DNA from: Microcoleus vaginatus_C
GTDB lineage: Bacteria; Cyanobacteriota; Cyanobacteriia; Cyanobacteriales; Microcoleaceae
DNA: 64,000 bases
NCBI GenBank assembly: GCA_040004035.1
Contig: JAMPLN010000008.1
Reading direction: 5' to 3' (one strand)
Shown: one piece after another, positions 16,667 through 26,355 of the stretch
Numbering within the stretch: the stretch's first letter is position 1
Layout of the letters: the number at the start of each line of letters is the position of its first letter
Notes under the pieces: model-generated
Told to the model about the DNA's origin: nothing
The model's database searches: none
The model's input: only the letters and a program-made list of their open reading frames with translations
Translations under genes and position numbers: made by a program

Positions 16667-17225
16667 TATTTGTAGCACCAATACCGCAGGGGCGAGTTTG
16701 CCAACATCTGGAAAAAATCTAGAGCGACCCGCCCCGACCCAGCGACAATTTATTATTATATAACTGTCTAGTTTTGACTTCTATGCAATCAAATTTTGAC
16801 GATCTAAAAAGATCCACATTTTCGGATTTTTCCCGATCGAGTGGAGTCAATTACTTTTTTTGCAAGATCAGAATATTTATTTAACGAACCGCGAAGACGC
16901 TAAGAACGCGAATGAAGAATGGAAGAAAGCGGGGCGGGCTTACCGAGCTTCTGGATGTGAATTATAGATAATTTAAAACTCTTAAAAATGCCTTGCAACA
17001 GAAAAAGCACCGACGACTGGCCGTGTTTCGTCTCGGTGCTTCTTCTGGTTCGCTCCTCACACGTCCATCAATATAGCTGACTCACTAAATTGTGTCAATA
17101 CTTTTTCCAAAAATTGTTTTTTGAGTCGGCGGCTTCCGGGGTGTCGGTGCGGTGGAGCGAGGCAAAACTTTTGCACTGCAAGGGTTTGACTCGATCGCCC
17201 AAGGGTGGCCTCGATCCGAAAAATT
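16667..17225. other. Spacer between convergent HAD and hydrolase genes
   Basis: No gene recognised. The hairpin at 17005-17042 is listed separately. Just beyond it, GCTCCTCACAC at 17054-17064 differs by one base from the core of the cyanobacterial Yfr1 RNA, but the needed flanking hairpins and U-run are missing. Confidence 0.4.
17005..17042 (-). terminator. Hairpin with T-run, probable terminator
   Basis: AAGCACCGA pairs with TCGGTGCTT, extended by GAC/GTC with a one-base bulge. On the minus strand the stem is followed by CTTTTTC, so it would end transcription of the alpha/beta hydrolase, whose stop is about 180 bases upstream. Confidence 0.6.
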
Positions 17226-18116
17226 TTACTTCACTTCCTGCAGCCAGTCCAAAATCAGAGCGTTGACTTCACTGGGCCGCTCGTCGTGGGGACAGTGGCC
17301 TGTGTTGGGAATTGAAACAAATTTCACTGGTTTATCGTTAGCGGCCAATTGTTGATAAATCTGGCTGCCGGCGATGGGCGTCCAGGGGTCGTCTGCGCCC
17401 CAAAGTACCAATAACGGACGATCGACTTTGGGCAGCAATTCTGAGGGTTGAGGGCCTGGAGGGGCTGTGAGAATCGAGGCAAACACTTGTTGAGCTCCGG
17501 GCTCGCAGGAGGGGGCGTGCAGGAGTTCTACGAGTTCGTCAGTGATGGCTTCGCGGTTCCCGTAGACTTGGCGCAGGGTGTTGCGGATGCGGTGTTTTTG
17601 GCGGATGTTGTTGAACATAAAGGGGCCGATCAGGGGCGATCGAACTAATTTAGTAAAAGTCCCCATCACTACTCGCAGCGGGAAATTTAGTTCGTCCGGC
17701 CGGTGGTTGAGCCCGCCGGCACAGTTGATTAAGACTGCACCTGCTGATATTTCTGGATGGTTGGCGACTACCATCAAACTCAGCAAAGCGCCGATCGAAT
17801 TCCCGACAAATACCGCCGGTTCCTGTACCAGATCCGCCCAGAAATCAGTCAGCAATTCTTCCCACAATTCCAGAGTGTAATCTAGGGCTGGTTTGGCGGA
17901 AGCACCGAATCCCAGCAAGTCCAGAGCAAATACGCGATAGCCGCCGGCTGCGAGTACGGGGATATTTTGCCGCCAATGTCCGATCGAAGCCCCAAATCCG
18001 TGAATCAAGATCAGAGGGCGGCCGGTTCCTTGGACGGTATATTGGATTTTGTGACCTTTCCAAGTCCAAATTAATTTTTCAAAGCTGGTTGCAGATACTA
18101 ATTGTTGTGCAGTCAC
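17226..18116 (-). CDS. Alpha/beta-fold hydrolase
   Basis: A 296-residue alpha/beta hydrolase of the epoxide-hydrolase/pheophytinase-like branch. The oxyanion region is LILIHGFGASIGHW, the nucleophile elbow is VGNSIGAL (Ser107), the acid is one of the Asp pair in WGADDPWTP (242-243) and the base is His274 in NTGHCPHDERP. A cap domain of about 90 residues follows the nucleophile. In photosynthetic organisms close relatives hydrolyse phytyl or fatty-acyl esters, but the substrate here is unknown. The start is GTG at 18116 (MTAQQLVS). It has no tight neighbour; a terminator-like hairpin lies downstream at 17005-17042. Confidence 0.88.
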   Translation of the reverse strand: MTAQQLVSATSFEKLIWTWKGHKIQYTVQGTGRPLILIHGFGASIGHWRQNIPVLAAGGYRVFALDLLGFGASAKPALDYTLELWEELLTDFWADLVQEPAVFVGNSIGALLSLMVVANHPEISAGAVLINCAGGLNHRPDELNFPLRVVMGTFTKLVRSPLIGPFMFNNIRQKHRIRNTLRQVYGNREAITDELVELLHAPSCEPGAQQVFASILTAPPGPQPSELLPKVDRPLLVLWGADDPWTPIAGSQIYQQLAANDKPVKFVSIPNTGHCPHDERPSEVNALILDWLQEVK

Positions 18117-18159
18117 GGCTATTATGTAAAGTTTCGTTAACTACTTTCATCATAGCAGA

Positions 18160-18302
18160 AGTCAGTAGTCAGTAGTCATGAATTATTGGTTATTGGTTAT
18201 TGGTTATTGGTTATGTGTTATTAGTTATTGGTTATTGGTTATTTGTTGTAATACCCAATGCCCAATGCCCCATGCCCCATGCCCCATGCCCCATGCCCAT
18301 TT
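18160..18302. repeat. Three tandem-repeat tracts, mostly heptamers
   Basis: AGTCAGT units (18160-18177), a long TTATTGG tract with at least seven copies (18183-18245), then CCCAATG/CCCCATG units up to the stop of the REC-cyclase gene at 18303. The whole 185-base spacer is built of these repeats. Confidence 0.85.
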
Positions 18303-20330
18303 TTACTTTTTTCGTAGCAACCAATAAGTCATCATATCCCCCTTACCTTTTACCGGAATCACGCCTCGCCTCTCAAACAAATACTTATCTTTCAAAAGCT
18401 CATAAGTAACATCAGTAACTTGAATGCTGCCTGCAAAACCCGTAGCTTCCATCCTCGCCGCTACATTCACCGTATCTCCCCACAAATCATACGTAAACTT
18501 GCTCACACCAATCACTCCCGCAACAACAGGCCCGGAATTGATGCCAACGCGAATTGCCAGTTTTTCCCCTGTCTCGGCGCACAACTTTGCTATTTTTGCC
18601 TGCATTCCCAGGGCCATTTGGGCGATCGCCTCGGCGTGATCCTGTCTCGGCGTAGGCAATCCTCCGACTACCATGTAAGCATCGCCAATAGTCTTAATTT
18701 TCTCCACACCGTACTTTTCAGCTAACTGGTCGAAGTGCGAAAAAATTACGTTCAAGCGCTTTACCAACTCCGTGGGAGACATTCTAGCAGACAACTCAGT
18801 AAAGCCAACAATATCAGCAAATAAAACACTTACTTGGGCAAAACTGTCGGCGATCGTGCTTTGCTCTGCCTTCAAGCGTTCTGCGATTGGTTTTGGTAAA
18901 ATATTTAACAGCAACTTCTCGCTTTGTTCTTGTTGAACTTTTAGCGCTTCTTGCGCTAATTTGCGATCGGTAATGTCAGAAACAGTACCCTCATAGTAGA
19001 GCAGCTCACCTTTTGAATCTCGGACAGCCCGAACATTTTCTGACACCCAAATCCGGCGTCCGTCTTTGCGACATACCATAGATTCAAATCCCGAAACGGC
19101 ATTTTCAGTATCCATAGCAGCCACAAATTCGAGGCGGCGTTCTGGGTCAACGTACAGTTGCTGAGCAATATTGTTAATCTCGGACATCAGTTCTTCTGGC
19201 GAGTCGTAACCGTACAATTTTGCTAAAGCTGGATTAGCGCTGATATAACCTCCTGAAGGCGTGCTTTGAAAAATGCCTTCCATCGCATTTTCTACAATGC
19301 TGTGATATTTTTCTTGGGCAATACGCAGCAATTCTTCTGCTTGTTTGCGCTGAATTAAAGAACCTAATTGAGTGCCGACAGCATTAAAAACGTCTATAAA
19401 TCGTGCGTCTTTCCCACCAGACGAAATTTTAAAGAAAACTAGCACTGCCAATACTTCATCGCCTACCAAAATCGGCACGCCAAAACCCGCTTTGAATCCG
19501 AGTTCTAGTGCTATCTGACTTCTGAGAAAATGGGGGTAGCCCTTGGAAATATCTTCTACCCATTCCGGTTGCTTGGATGCCCAAACTCGTCCCGGCAGCC
19601 CTATATTCCGGGCAAATGTCAGTTGTTGACTTTGGGTGCGGAACGATTCCATGCTGGGGTTGCTGGCATACCAGCCCCGGGCAGATTGCAGCACAGTTCC
19701 TTCTGCATCGGGAATCCAAGCTTCTCCTACATCCCATCCGATTGTTTCGCCAACTTGGTGCAGAATTACTTCTAAAGCTGAGTGAAAGTCTACAGCTTCG
19801 CCGATCGCCCGCGTCGTTTCCAGCAAAAACCGGATTGATTCTTCAGCCCGCTGCCGTTCTGCGATTTCTTCCTGCAATCTAGAATTGCGATCGTGCAGTT
19901 CCCTAGCTTGCAGTTGCAGTTGGGATTGCAGCAAACGAAGGGAAAGTTGGTTTTGGACGCGGGCTAAAACTTCTTCTACTTGAAACGGTTTAGTAATATA
20001 ATCTACTCCTCCTACTTGAAAAGCTTTAACTTTTTCCAGCACGTCATCTAGTGCACTAATAAAAATTACCGGAATATCTTTAGTTTGTTGGCTTAACTTT
20101 AACTTCTCACAAACTTCATACCCGTTCATTTGCGGCATATTAATATCTAGTAAAATTAGATCGGGAGGAGATATTTGTGCCCCTTGCAAAGCCAAGTGTC
20201 CGTTAATAGCCTTCCTGACATGATACCCGTGACATGTCAGCATAGTCGATAAAAGTCGCAAATTATCCGGCATATCGTCAACGATCAGAATGTCTTTAGG
20301 AGTCGCTGGTAATGGATGGTCGTTCATCAT
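18303..20330 (-). CDS. REC-GAF-PAS adenylate cyclase (class IIIa type)
   Basis: A 675-residue cAMP-forming response regulator. REC occupies about 13-130 with Asp62 (LILLDINMP) and ends in YITKPFQVEEVL. A coiled coil leads to a GAF domain (about 175-335) and a PAS domain (about 345-465). The cyclase domain (about 495-670) has metal Asp506 and Asp550, Lys546 and Asp615 (YDLWGD) as the adenine-selecting pair, and Asn622/Arg626. All catalytic residues are present, and Lys/Asp marks adenylate specificity. Its first 35 bases overlap the end of the upstream hybrid-kinase gene, so translation is probably coupled and the kinase is its probable phosphodonor. It differs from the other cyclase in the window, which has Thr in place of the Asp. 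Confidence 0.93.
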   Translation of the reverse strand: MMNDHPLPATPKDILIVDDMPDNLRLLSTMLTCHGYHVRKAINGHLALQGAQISPPDLILLDINMPQMNGYEVCEKLKLSQQTKDIPVIFISALDDVLEKVKAFQVGGVDYITKPFQVEEVLARVQNQLSLRLLQSQLQLQARELHDRNSRLQEEIAERQRAEESIRFLLETTRAIGEAVDFHSALEVILHQVGETIGWDVGEAWIPDAEGTVLQSARGWYASNPSMESFRTQSQQLTFARNIGLPGRVWASKQPEWVEDISKGYPHFLRSQIALELGFKAGFGVPILVGDEVLAVLVFFKISSGGKDARFIDVFNAVGTQLGSLIQRKQAEELLRIAQEKYHSIVENAMEGIFQSTPSGGYISANPALAKLYGYDSPEELMSEINNIAQQLYVDPERRLEFVAAMDTENAVSGFESMVCRKDGRRIWVSENVRAVRDSKGELLYYEGTVSDITDRKLAQEALKVQQEQSEKLLLNILPKPIAERLKAEQSTIADSFAQVSVLFADIVGFTELSARMSPTELVKRLNVIFSHFDQLAEKYGVEKIKTIGDAYMVVGGLPTPRQDHAEAIAQMALGMQAKIAKLCAETGEKLAIRVGINSGPVVAGVIGVSKFTYDLWGDTVNVAARMEATGFAGSIQVTDVTYELLKDKYLFERRGVIPVKGKGDMMTYWLLRKK

Positions 20331-23300
20331 AATATAATTGAGTTAAATCGATAATGATATCTATCCGAAAATTATCGACTAAATCTGTTAAAGCGTTAGC
20401 GAGATTTGCCTCAGTTTCGGGAATTTCCTCGATCAGTTCGAGGATGCGCTGGTCATCTACACAAAGTGCTGCTCGGTGCAACTCGACCACCCAGTCTGTG
20501 GGCATTACACTCAAATCCTCGGTGGTCAAACTTTTAAGTAGCGTCGGTGTTGAAAAAGAAGTAGATAAGTTTTCTTTTTCATAAATATAACGCAGGTTGA
20601 GGTGATGCGCTATCTTTTCAAAGAGTACCTCTTCCCGAAACGGTTTACATATCAAATCGTTACAACCGGCAGACAAAATTATTTGTCGCTGCTCGTCAAA
20701 AGCACTGGCAGTCAAGGCAATAATTATTGGTTCTTTACCTTCTAGAGTTTTCTTAATCTGTCTTGTCGCTTCATACCCATCCATCACAGGCATCAGCATA
20801 TCCATTAATATCAAGTGCGGCTTCCAAGTTGAATGCAAAACAATTGCTTCTTGACCGTTAGTTGCTTCCCGGACTTCAAATCCCAGCGGTACCAGGAGCT
20901 TAAGCAGCAGTTGGCGATTTTCCGCTACATCTTCAACTATTAATATCCGATAAGTTTCTTGTCCGGCTTCTAAAGCAATAACTTGTTTAATCGGCGGTTT
21001 TTCTTGTTCATCACTTTCTGTTACTATGTTAACCCAGATATTAAAGCTGAAAACTGTGCCTTGGTCGAGTTTACTTTCAACAGCAATATCACCTCCCATA
21101 ATTCGGACAAACTGTTGGCTGATCGGCAAGCCCAGACCTGTTCCCTGCATCGATTTTCTACCCGTTTCGGTTTGTACAAATGGCTTGAATAATGTGGAAA
21201 TTTCCGAGGGAGAAATGCCTGGACCCGTGTCGGCAATTTCAAAATACAATTGGGATATATTTTCTTCTATGGCGTCTTTTTCACCGTGCCTACTGACGCG
21301 CAAAGTAACGGTTCCGTGTTGAGTAAATTTAATTGCATTGCCGAGTAGGTTAATTAAAACTTGCCGCAATTTAGCTTCGTCTGTTTGAATGTACTGCGGC
21401 AAATCATCGGCATTTTCAAAGATTAGGTGCAAACCTTTTGAGTTTGCTTTTAGTTGCAGCATTTCTTTGAGACTGTTGAGAAGGTTGTAGAGATTGAAGC
21501 GGCTGGGATTGATGGTAATTTGACCGGCTTCAATTTTGGACATTGACAAAACATCATTGATGAGTTCCAGCAAATGTTCGCCGCTGCGGTTAATAATTTC
21601 TATGTATTCTTTTTGTTCTTCCGTGATAGAACTGTTGCGGGCCATGACTTGGGAAAAACCGAGAATGGCGTTGAGAGGCGTGCGGAGTTCGTGGCTCATG
21701 GAAGCTAGAAATTGGCTTTTGGCGCGGTTGGCAACTTCGGCATTTTCTTTGGATTTAATCAGTTCCATCGACTGCCTTTGAGTGCGGGCGAGCAATTCCG
21801 CTTGCTGTAATGCTACTCCTAGCTGAGTACCTACATCAACTACAACGTTGATTTCAGCTTCGCTCCACTGCCGGGGAGCTGAATTTTGATAGGATGCTAG
21901 TAATCCCCAGAGCGTTTTTCCGCAGAAAATTGGCACAATAATGTAGGATTTAGCTTGAAATTTTTCTAGCAAATTGATGTAACAAATATCGAATCCTTGC
22001 TTGTAAATGTTTGGGACACAAAGGTAAGTTGTACCTCGGCTGTAGGGCCCGCCTTGGGTTTCTTGCAAATAGGTATCGCGTACTTCTTGTGAGGGGCTAT
22101 CTAATCCTTTGACGACGCAACGGTCGCTGTCTAAAGCGCCTTCAGTAAGGTGAGAATCGAGTTCCTGTGCTTGGATGAAAGAAACCCACTTCTGGTCACG
22201 GGATTCGGCTACAAATTCGCCGCTCCAGTCTGGATTGAAACGGTAAATGGCGACTCGATCGCACTTCAGGGTTTGGCGCAATTCTCGGGTTGTGGCGTGA
22301 AAAATTTCCCGAATATCTAAAGTTTGCCGCATTCTTTCAATGATGCGGGCGATCGCTCTTTGTCGTAAAGCACTTTCTTGCAGTTCGGTTTCTGCTTGCT
22401 TGCGTTCGGTAATATCTACAGCCATTAAAGCAATGCCGATCGCTGTACCGTTATCGTCAATTAGCTGAGTATTATACCACTCGCAGATGATAATTCTGCC
22501 GTCTTTAGTCAGATTTTCGGTAGTGCCGCTGGATTTGGCATTCAAGTCATGATTGAAAATCTCAGATAATTGCGGGTGGTAGCTTTCAGGTACGATCAAA
22601 TCGGAGGCGACTCGACCAATCGCTTCTTGCTCACTGTAGCCAAAAATAGCAACGGCGGCGGGATTCCAAGTGATAATTTCTAAATTGAGGTTTAACTCGA
22701 TAATTGCGATCGGGGTTTGCTGCAATAAAAACGAGATTCTTTGCTGCGATGCTAGCAGTTTCTCTTCGGCTAATTTGCGGTCTGTGATGTCATTAGCAGT
22801 GCCGAGAAATTGTTTGGGTTTACCATCTGCTGTTCTGAGAAATACTGTATCCCAACTGTGCAGCCACCGCCATTCACCGTTTTTATGTTTCATGCGGTAT
22901 TGACATTCAATGACATCACCGTCTTTGGCTTGATCTACTTTGTGGAGGTTTTCAAAAAACTTTGGCAAATCGTCGGAGTGGAGCAGCGTTGGCATCATTG
23001 CTGTACCCATATCTTGTATTTCTTGGGCGGTGTATCCAAGTATCGTCGAAATTTGTCGGTTGGTATAAACATTCCGCTGTTCAATTACATCGTAAACGTA
23101 CAATAGGTTCGGGTTGGAATCGGCGATCGCTTGAATGAAGTGCTGGCTCTCTCTGAGTGCGGATTCTGTTTGTTTGCGAACGCTAATATCTCTGGCTACG
23201 ATAATTACTGAATCAGGAGTAAGCGGAGAAACTTTAGCGTCTAGGCAAACTTCGCGCTCTCCGATTTTAAAGCTATATTCAACATTGAGGGTTTGCTTCG

Positions 23301-24996
23301 TTTTTAGAGCTTGTTTGATGGCATTTAATACTAAATCTGCTATAGGTTGCGGCAAGACTTCATGAGCGGTTTTGTTAATCATTTCGCTGGGAGGTTTCAC
23401 CAAATTTGTTGATGCTGTCGGGGCAATTTTGATGCAGCGCCCTTCTGCATTTCTCACTAAAACTGTGTCAGTCATGGCGGCAAAAATCGCCCGCAATTCT
23501 GTTTCAGATTCTTGCAAAGCTTGCTCGGCGCGGACACGGGTGCGAATTTCTGCTTGCAGCACTTTATTTTGCCGATCGAGCTGCTGAATTCGGTTTTTTT
23601 CTCGTTCGATCAGTTTAGCTTGAGCGATAGCGAGCCCTACTTGAGCCGCCACAGCTTCTAATAAGTCAATTTCTTCGGAAGTCCATTCCCGGTAACGATC
23701 GCACTGGTGCAAACAGATAGCGCCGTTTGCCATGCCTTGGTAGGAAGTGCGAATTGCCAGCATCGATTTTAACCCAACCTTCTGGCAAATCGGTTGAACA
23801 GCTTGCAACAGAGGGTCTGAATAAACATTGTTGGAGGCGATCGCCAGATCTTGTATCATCATTTGTATGACGTGAGGATTGCCCCAAATTGGAACAGGTA
23901 CGTTCCGAATAGATTCGCACTCCGGTTCGAGATACTCTGCCGCCAGAGGAATATCCACTTGGGGAGTAGTAACGTAAGTATGAATCAAACAGCGATTGAC
24001 GCTGAATGCCAGACCGATTTGAGTTGCAGCTATTTGAAATATTTGTTCTGGCTGCAAGCTTGAGCGAATTTCTTGAGTTATTTTGGCAATCAGCAATTCT
24101 CGCTGAACTCGCCGTTCTAGAGCAGCTTTAGCTCCAGCCATTTCTATTTCTGCGTGCTTGCGATCGCTGATATCAAAAAGTACGCCATACCAAACAATAT
24201 CGCCATGATCGCGCATTTCTGGCCGAGCATTAGATTGCAGCCATTTGAGTTTACCCGACGGTGTAACAATCCGCCATTCACAGGCAAAAGGTTCTAAAGT
24301 TTGGGCGCTACTAACAATTTGTTTTACCAGATATTCGTGGTCATCTGGGTGATTTTGATCGAAGCACAAGTCTGGATTATTTAATATTTCCTCACTCTCT
24401 AATTCGTAAATATCCCTACAAGCATAACTAATATATTCAAATTTGAAACTTCCATCACCCTTCTTGGTAAATTGATAAAGAACTCCCGGTATATTTACCG
24501 CCAATTTCTGCAACCGCGCTTTACTTTCCCGCAGTGATTTTTCTGTTTGCTTGCGAAATTCTACCTCTTGTTGCAGTTGGAAATTCTGCTGTTTTAATTG
24601 TTTTGATAGCTGTTGTATAGTCAATTGACTTTCGATCCGCACTAAAACTTCTTCCACTTGAAAAGGCTTAGTAATGTAGTCAACACCGCCGGCTTCAAAA
24701 GCTTTGACTTTGTGAAAAATTTCATCAAAAACACTCAAGAAAATAACCGGAATTTCCTTCATTTTCTCGTTGGATTTCAGCCTGGCACAGACTTCATATC
24801 CGTTCATTTTAGGCATGGCAATATCTAGCAAAATTAAGTCGGGGAGAACGGTTAAATTAGCATTAACAGCCATTTCTCCCGAAATTGCCCGCTGAACTTT
24901 ATACCCTTCTTTCGTCAATATGTTTGAGATAAAACGCAGGTTGTGGGGCTGATCATCAATAATTAAAATGTGAATATTTCCTTTATCAAATATCAT
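20296..24996 (-). CDS. Hybrid histidine kinase REC-PAS-GAF-PAS-PAS-PAS-GAF-HisKA-HATPase-REC
   Basis: A 1566-residue sensor kinase without membrane segments. An N-terminal REC (LILLDIAMPKMNGYEV) comes first. PAS (from about 165), GAF, three PAS domains and a second GAF follow. The core has His1102 in MSHELRTPLN, HATPase boxes DTGPGIS and GTGLGLP, and a second REC with Asp1399 (LILMDMLMP). The last 70 residues (from MPTDWVVELHRAA) form an unnamed helical domain also found in two other kinases here. The second GAF resembles cyanobacteriochrome GAFs and keeps a Cys at the bilin position, but as CY and not CH (DICYINLL). The gene overlaps the REC-GAF-PAS-cyclase by 35 bases and probably drives it. 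Confidence 0.92.
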   Translation of the reverse strand: MIFDKGNIHILIIDDQPHNLRFISNILTKEGYKVQRAISGEMAVNANLTVLPDLILLDIAMPKMNGYEVCARLKSNEKMKEIPVIFLSVFDEIFHKVKAFEAGGVDYITKPFQVEEVLVRIESQLTIQQLSKQLKQQNFQLQQEVEFRKQTEKSLRESKARLQKLAVNIPGVLYQFTKKGDGSFKFEYISYACRDIYELESEEILNNPDLCFDQNHPDDHEYLVKQIVSSAQTLEPFACEWRIVTPSGKLKWLQSNARPEMRDHGDIVWYGVLFDISDRKHAEIEMAGAKAALERRVQRELLIAKITQEIRSSLQPEQIFQIAATQIGLAFSVNRCLIHTYVTTPQVDIPLAAEYLEPECESIRNVPVPIWGNPHVIQMMIQDLAIASNNVYSDPLLQAVQPICQKVGLKSMLAIRTSYQGMANGAICLHQCDRYREWTSEEIDLLEAVAAQVGLAIAQAKLIEREKNRIQQLDRQNKVLQAEIRTRVRAEQALQESETELRAIFAAMTDTVLVRNAEGRCIKIAPTASTNLVKPPSEMINKTAHEVLPQPIADLVLNAIKQALKTKQTLNVEYSFKIGEREVCLDAKVSPLTPDSVIIVARDISVRKQTESALRESQHFIQAIADSNPNLLYVYDVIEQRNVYTNRQISTILGYTAQEIQDMGTAMMPTLLHSDDLPKFFENLHKVDQAKDGDVIECQYRMKHKNGEWRWLHSWDTVFLRTADGKPKQFLGTANDITDRKLAEEKLLASQQRISFLLQQTPIAIIELNLNLEIITWNPAAVAIFGYSEQEAIGRVASDLIVPESYHPQLSEIFNHDLNAKSSGTTENLTKDGRIIICEWYNTQLIDDNGTAIGIALMAVDITERKQAETELQESALRQRAIARIIERMRQTLDIREIFHATTRELRQTLKCDRVAIYRFNPDWSGEFVAESRDQKWVSFIQAQELDSHLTEGALDSDRCVVKGLDSPSQEVRDTYLQETQGGPYSRGTTYLCVPNIYKQGFDICYINLLEKFQAKSYIIVPIFCGKTLWGLLASYQNSAPRQWSEAEINVVVDVGTQLGVALQQAELLARTQRQSMELIKSKENAEVANRAKSQFLASMSHELRTPLNAILGFSQVMARNSSITEEQKEYIEIINRSGEHLLELINDVLSMSKIEAGQITINPSRFNLYNLLNSLKEMLQLKANSKGLHLIFENADDLPQYIQTDEAKLRQVLINLLGNAIKFTQHGTVTLRVSRHGEKDAIEENISQLYFEIADTGPGISPSEISTLFKPFVQTETGRKSMQGTGLGLPISQQFVRIMGGDIAVESKLDQGTVFSFNIWVNIVTESDEQEKPPIKQVIALEAGQETYRILIVEDVAENRQLLLKLLVPLGFEVREATNGQEAIVLHSTWKPHLILMDMLMPVMDGYEATRQIKKTLEGKEPIIIALTASAFDEQRQIILSAGCNDLICKPFREEVLFEKIAHHLNLRYIYEKENLSTSFSTPTLLKSLTTEDLSVMPTDWVVELHRAALCVDDQRILELIEEIPETEANLANALTDLVDNFRIDIIIDLTQLYYDERPSITSDS

Positions 24997-25768
24997 TATT
25001 TTGTCTGATTATTGTGAAGTTTTTAGTGCTAGCAGCAGATTGATGATTTAATAAATTTAACGATTCCTTCTGATCCTAATTATTTATTAAACCTTTTCAA
25101 ACTCAGCAAATAGAGGATTAATTTTAGATATTAGCCCATTAACTAACGCACCTTCTATTTTTTAAACTTATTGGTTGTTTGTCTTAAGGTTTACCCTCAA
25201 ATTAACCGTATTCAACCATAGATTATTGCCGAAACAAATTTCCTTATTTGATGTCCAAATTAAGTTGACAGAAAAACAATCCTCGCTTAGGCACTCCAGA
25301 CCAAAGCAACCGGGTTTTTTAACTTTGTTCAAGGACTGCGACAAAGTATTTTCGCACAACCCGTTTGATGCGCCCAAAACAGTTTTTTGCTTGACTTTAG
25401 CATTAAAAATTCCAGGAGAATAACGCAAGTTTCTGGATATTCTGTTGCCACATTCCAAGGGTTTTAGCAGAGATACACACCTGGACATACCGCGAGGCGA
25501 AGAAACCGTTTTTTTACTCTTGTCGCTGCAACAAAGTCTGGCTGTGAAAAACCTCGGTTTTGACGCACCCGCCCATCAGTCTTAAGATATTTATAGGTAA
25601 CTAAGAGTATATAGCAATCCTCAATCATTTGTTAATTTCTTACTCCCGATCGAGCGGGTTCGGGGAGGGTTGGGGTAGGGTAAAAAATTTACGACTCCTG
25701 AAAGAATTGGTATAGATCAATCCACCCGCACCCAAAGCCTACCATATAAACTATTTCCTCGGTCTTTT
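24997..25768. other. Gene-free region upstream of the hybrid kinase
   Basis: Short frames on both strands (25168-25488) overlap each other and show no recognisable motif, so none is called. The bases around 25500-25562 look like a degenerate copy of the AGAAACCG...CGGTTTT inverted repeat common in Oscillatoriales. The kinase promoter should lie near 25000-25150. Confidence 0.4.
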
Positions 25769-26278
25769 CTATGCTAGCAATTCCTTAAGTTTAGCAATAT
25801 TTTCATTGCTGAAGTAAATCTTAATTTCTAGTTCTTGGTCAGCCTCCCATAACAGCAGCATATTATCTTCACCCAAGGCGATTTCTGGATTGTTCAATTC
25901 AAGTGTTTGATATTTAACTTCGGGAATTCCTACGCGAATTACCAGTTCCGCTTCCAACTGAGGATAGATGTACAATTGCTGTTGCAAGTTGTCAAGTTCT
26001 AGTTTGTCAACAGTGTTGTTACGTTGGACAGGAGAACCGCGTTTGTACCAATAGAGAGTATCTTCACGGATTTCGGGATTGACTATCACAAATGTTTCGT
26101 CAAAACGCTGGGGGTGCCAGTGAATTTCGCTCAGACCGCCGATTTGCGGAATCAGTCGCTCTACCCAGCTAATTTCTTTGCCGTTGAGGTTGCCCCACCA
26201 CTCACTGATATTATGGAGATTGTCAGCATTTTCGGGGTGGCTGCTGCCGGACTGCCAGACTGTTTTTAGTTGTTGCAT
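25769..26278 (-). CDS. Conserved hypothetical protein
   Basis: A 169-residue soluble, acidic protein rich in Trp near its N-terminus (ISEWWGNLNGKEISWVERL) and in alternating hydrophobic strands later, suggesting a beta-rich fold. No catalytic motif, signal peptide or membrane segment is visible. The C-terminus LEIKIYFSNENIAKLKELLA looks like a final strand and helix. It is divergent from the deacetylase gene with 77 bases between starts, so the two may share a control region. Function unknown. Confidence 0.7.
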   Translation of the reverse strand: MQQLKTVWQSGSSHPENADNLHNISEWWGNLNGKEISWVERLIPQIGGLSEIHWHPQRFDETFVIVNPEIREDTLYWYKRGSPVQRNNTVDKLELDNLQQQLYIYPQLEAELVIRVGIPEVKYQTLELNNPEIALGEDNMLLLWEADQELEIKIYFSNENIAKLKELLA

Positions 26279-26355
26279 ATACAGGTTCTCCAGCGACTTT
26301 AAATTTGAGATTGCAGGCTTTCAATTGGAGATTCATTCGTTATACAATAATTTTA

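Noticed and set aside
16121..16681. 186-residue minus-strand frame
   Set aside because: Antisense to the HAD hydrolase, which has all four catalytic motifs.
17054..17064. GCTCCTCACAC, one base from the Yfr1 small-RNA core
   Set aside because: No 3' hairpin with U-run follows on the same strand, and the nearby hairpin belongs to the opposite strand.
18183..18302. Tandem repeats considered as a CRISPR array
   Set aside because: Units are 7 bp with no spacers between them.
25168..25488. Two overlapping frames on opposite strands in a gene-free region
   Set aside because: No motif, no ribosome site, and both cannot be explained by one gene.
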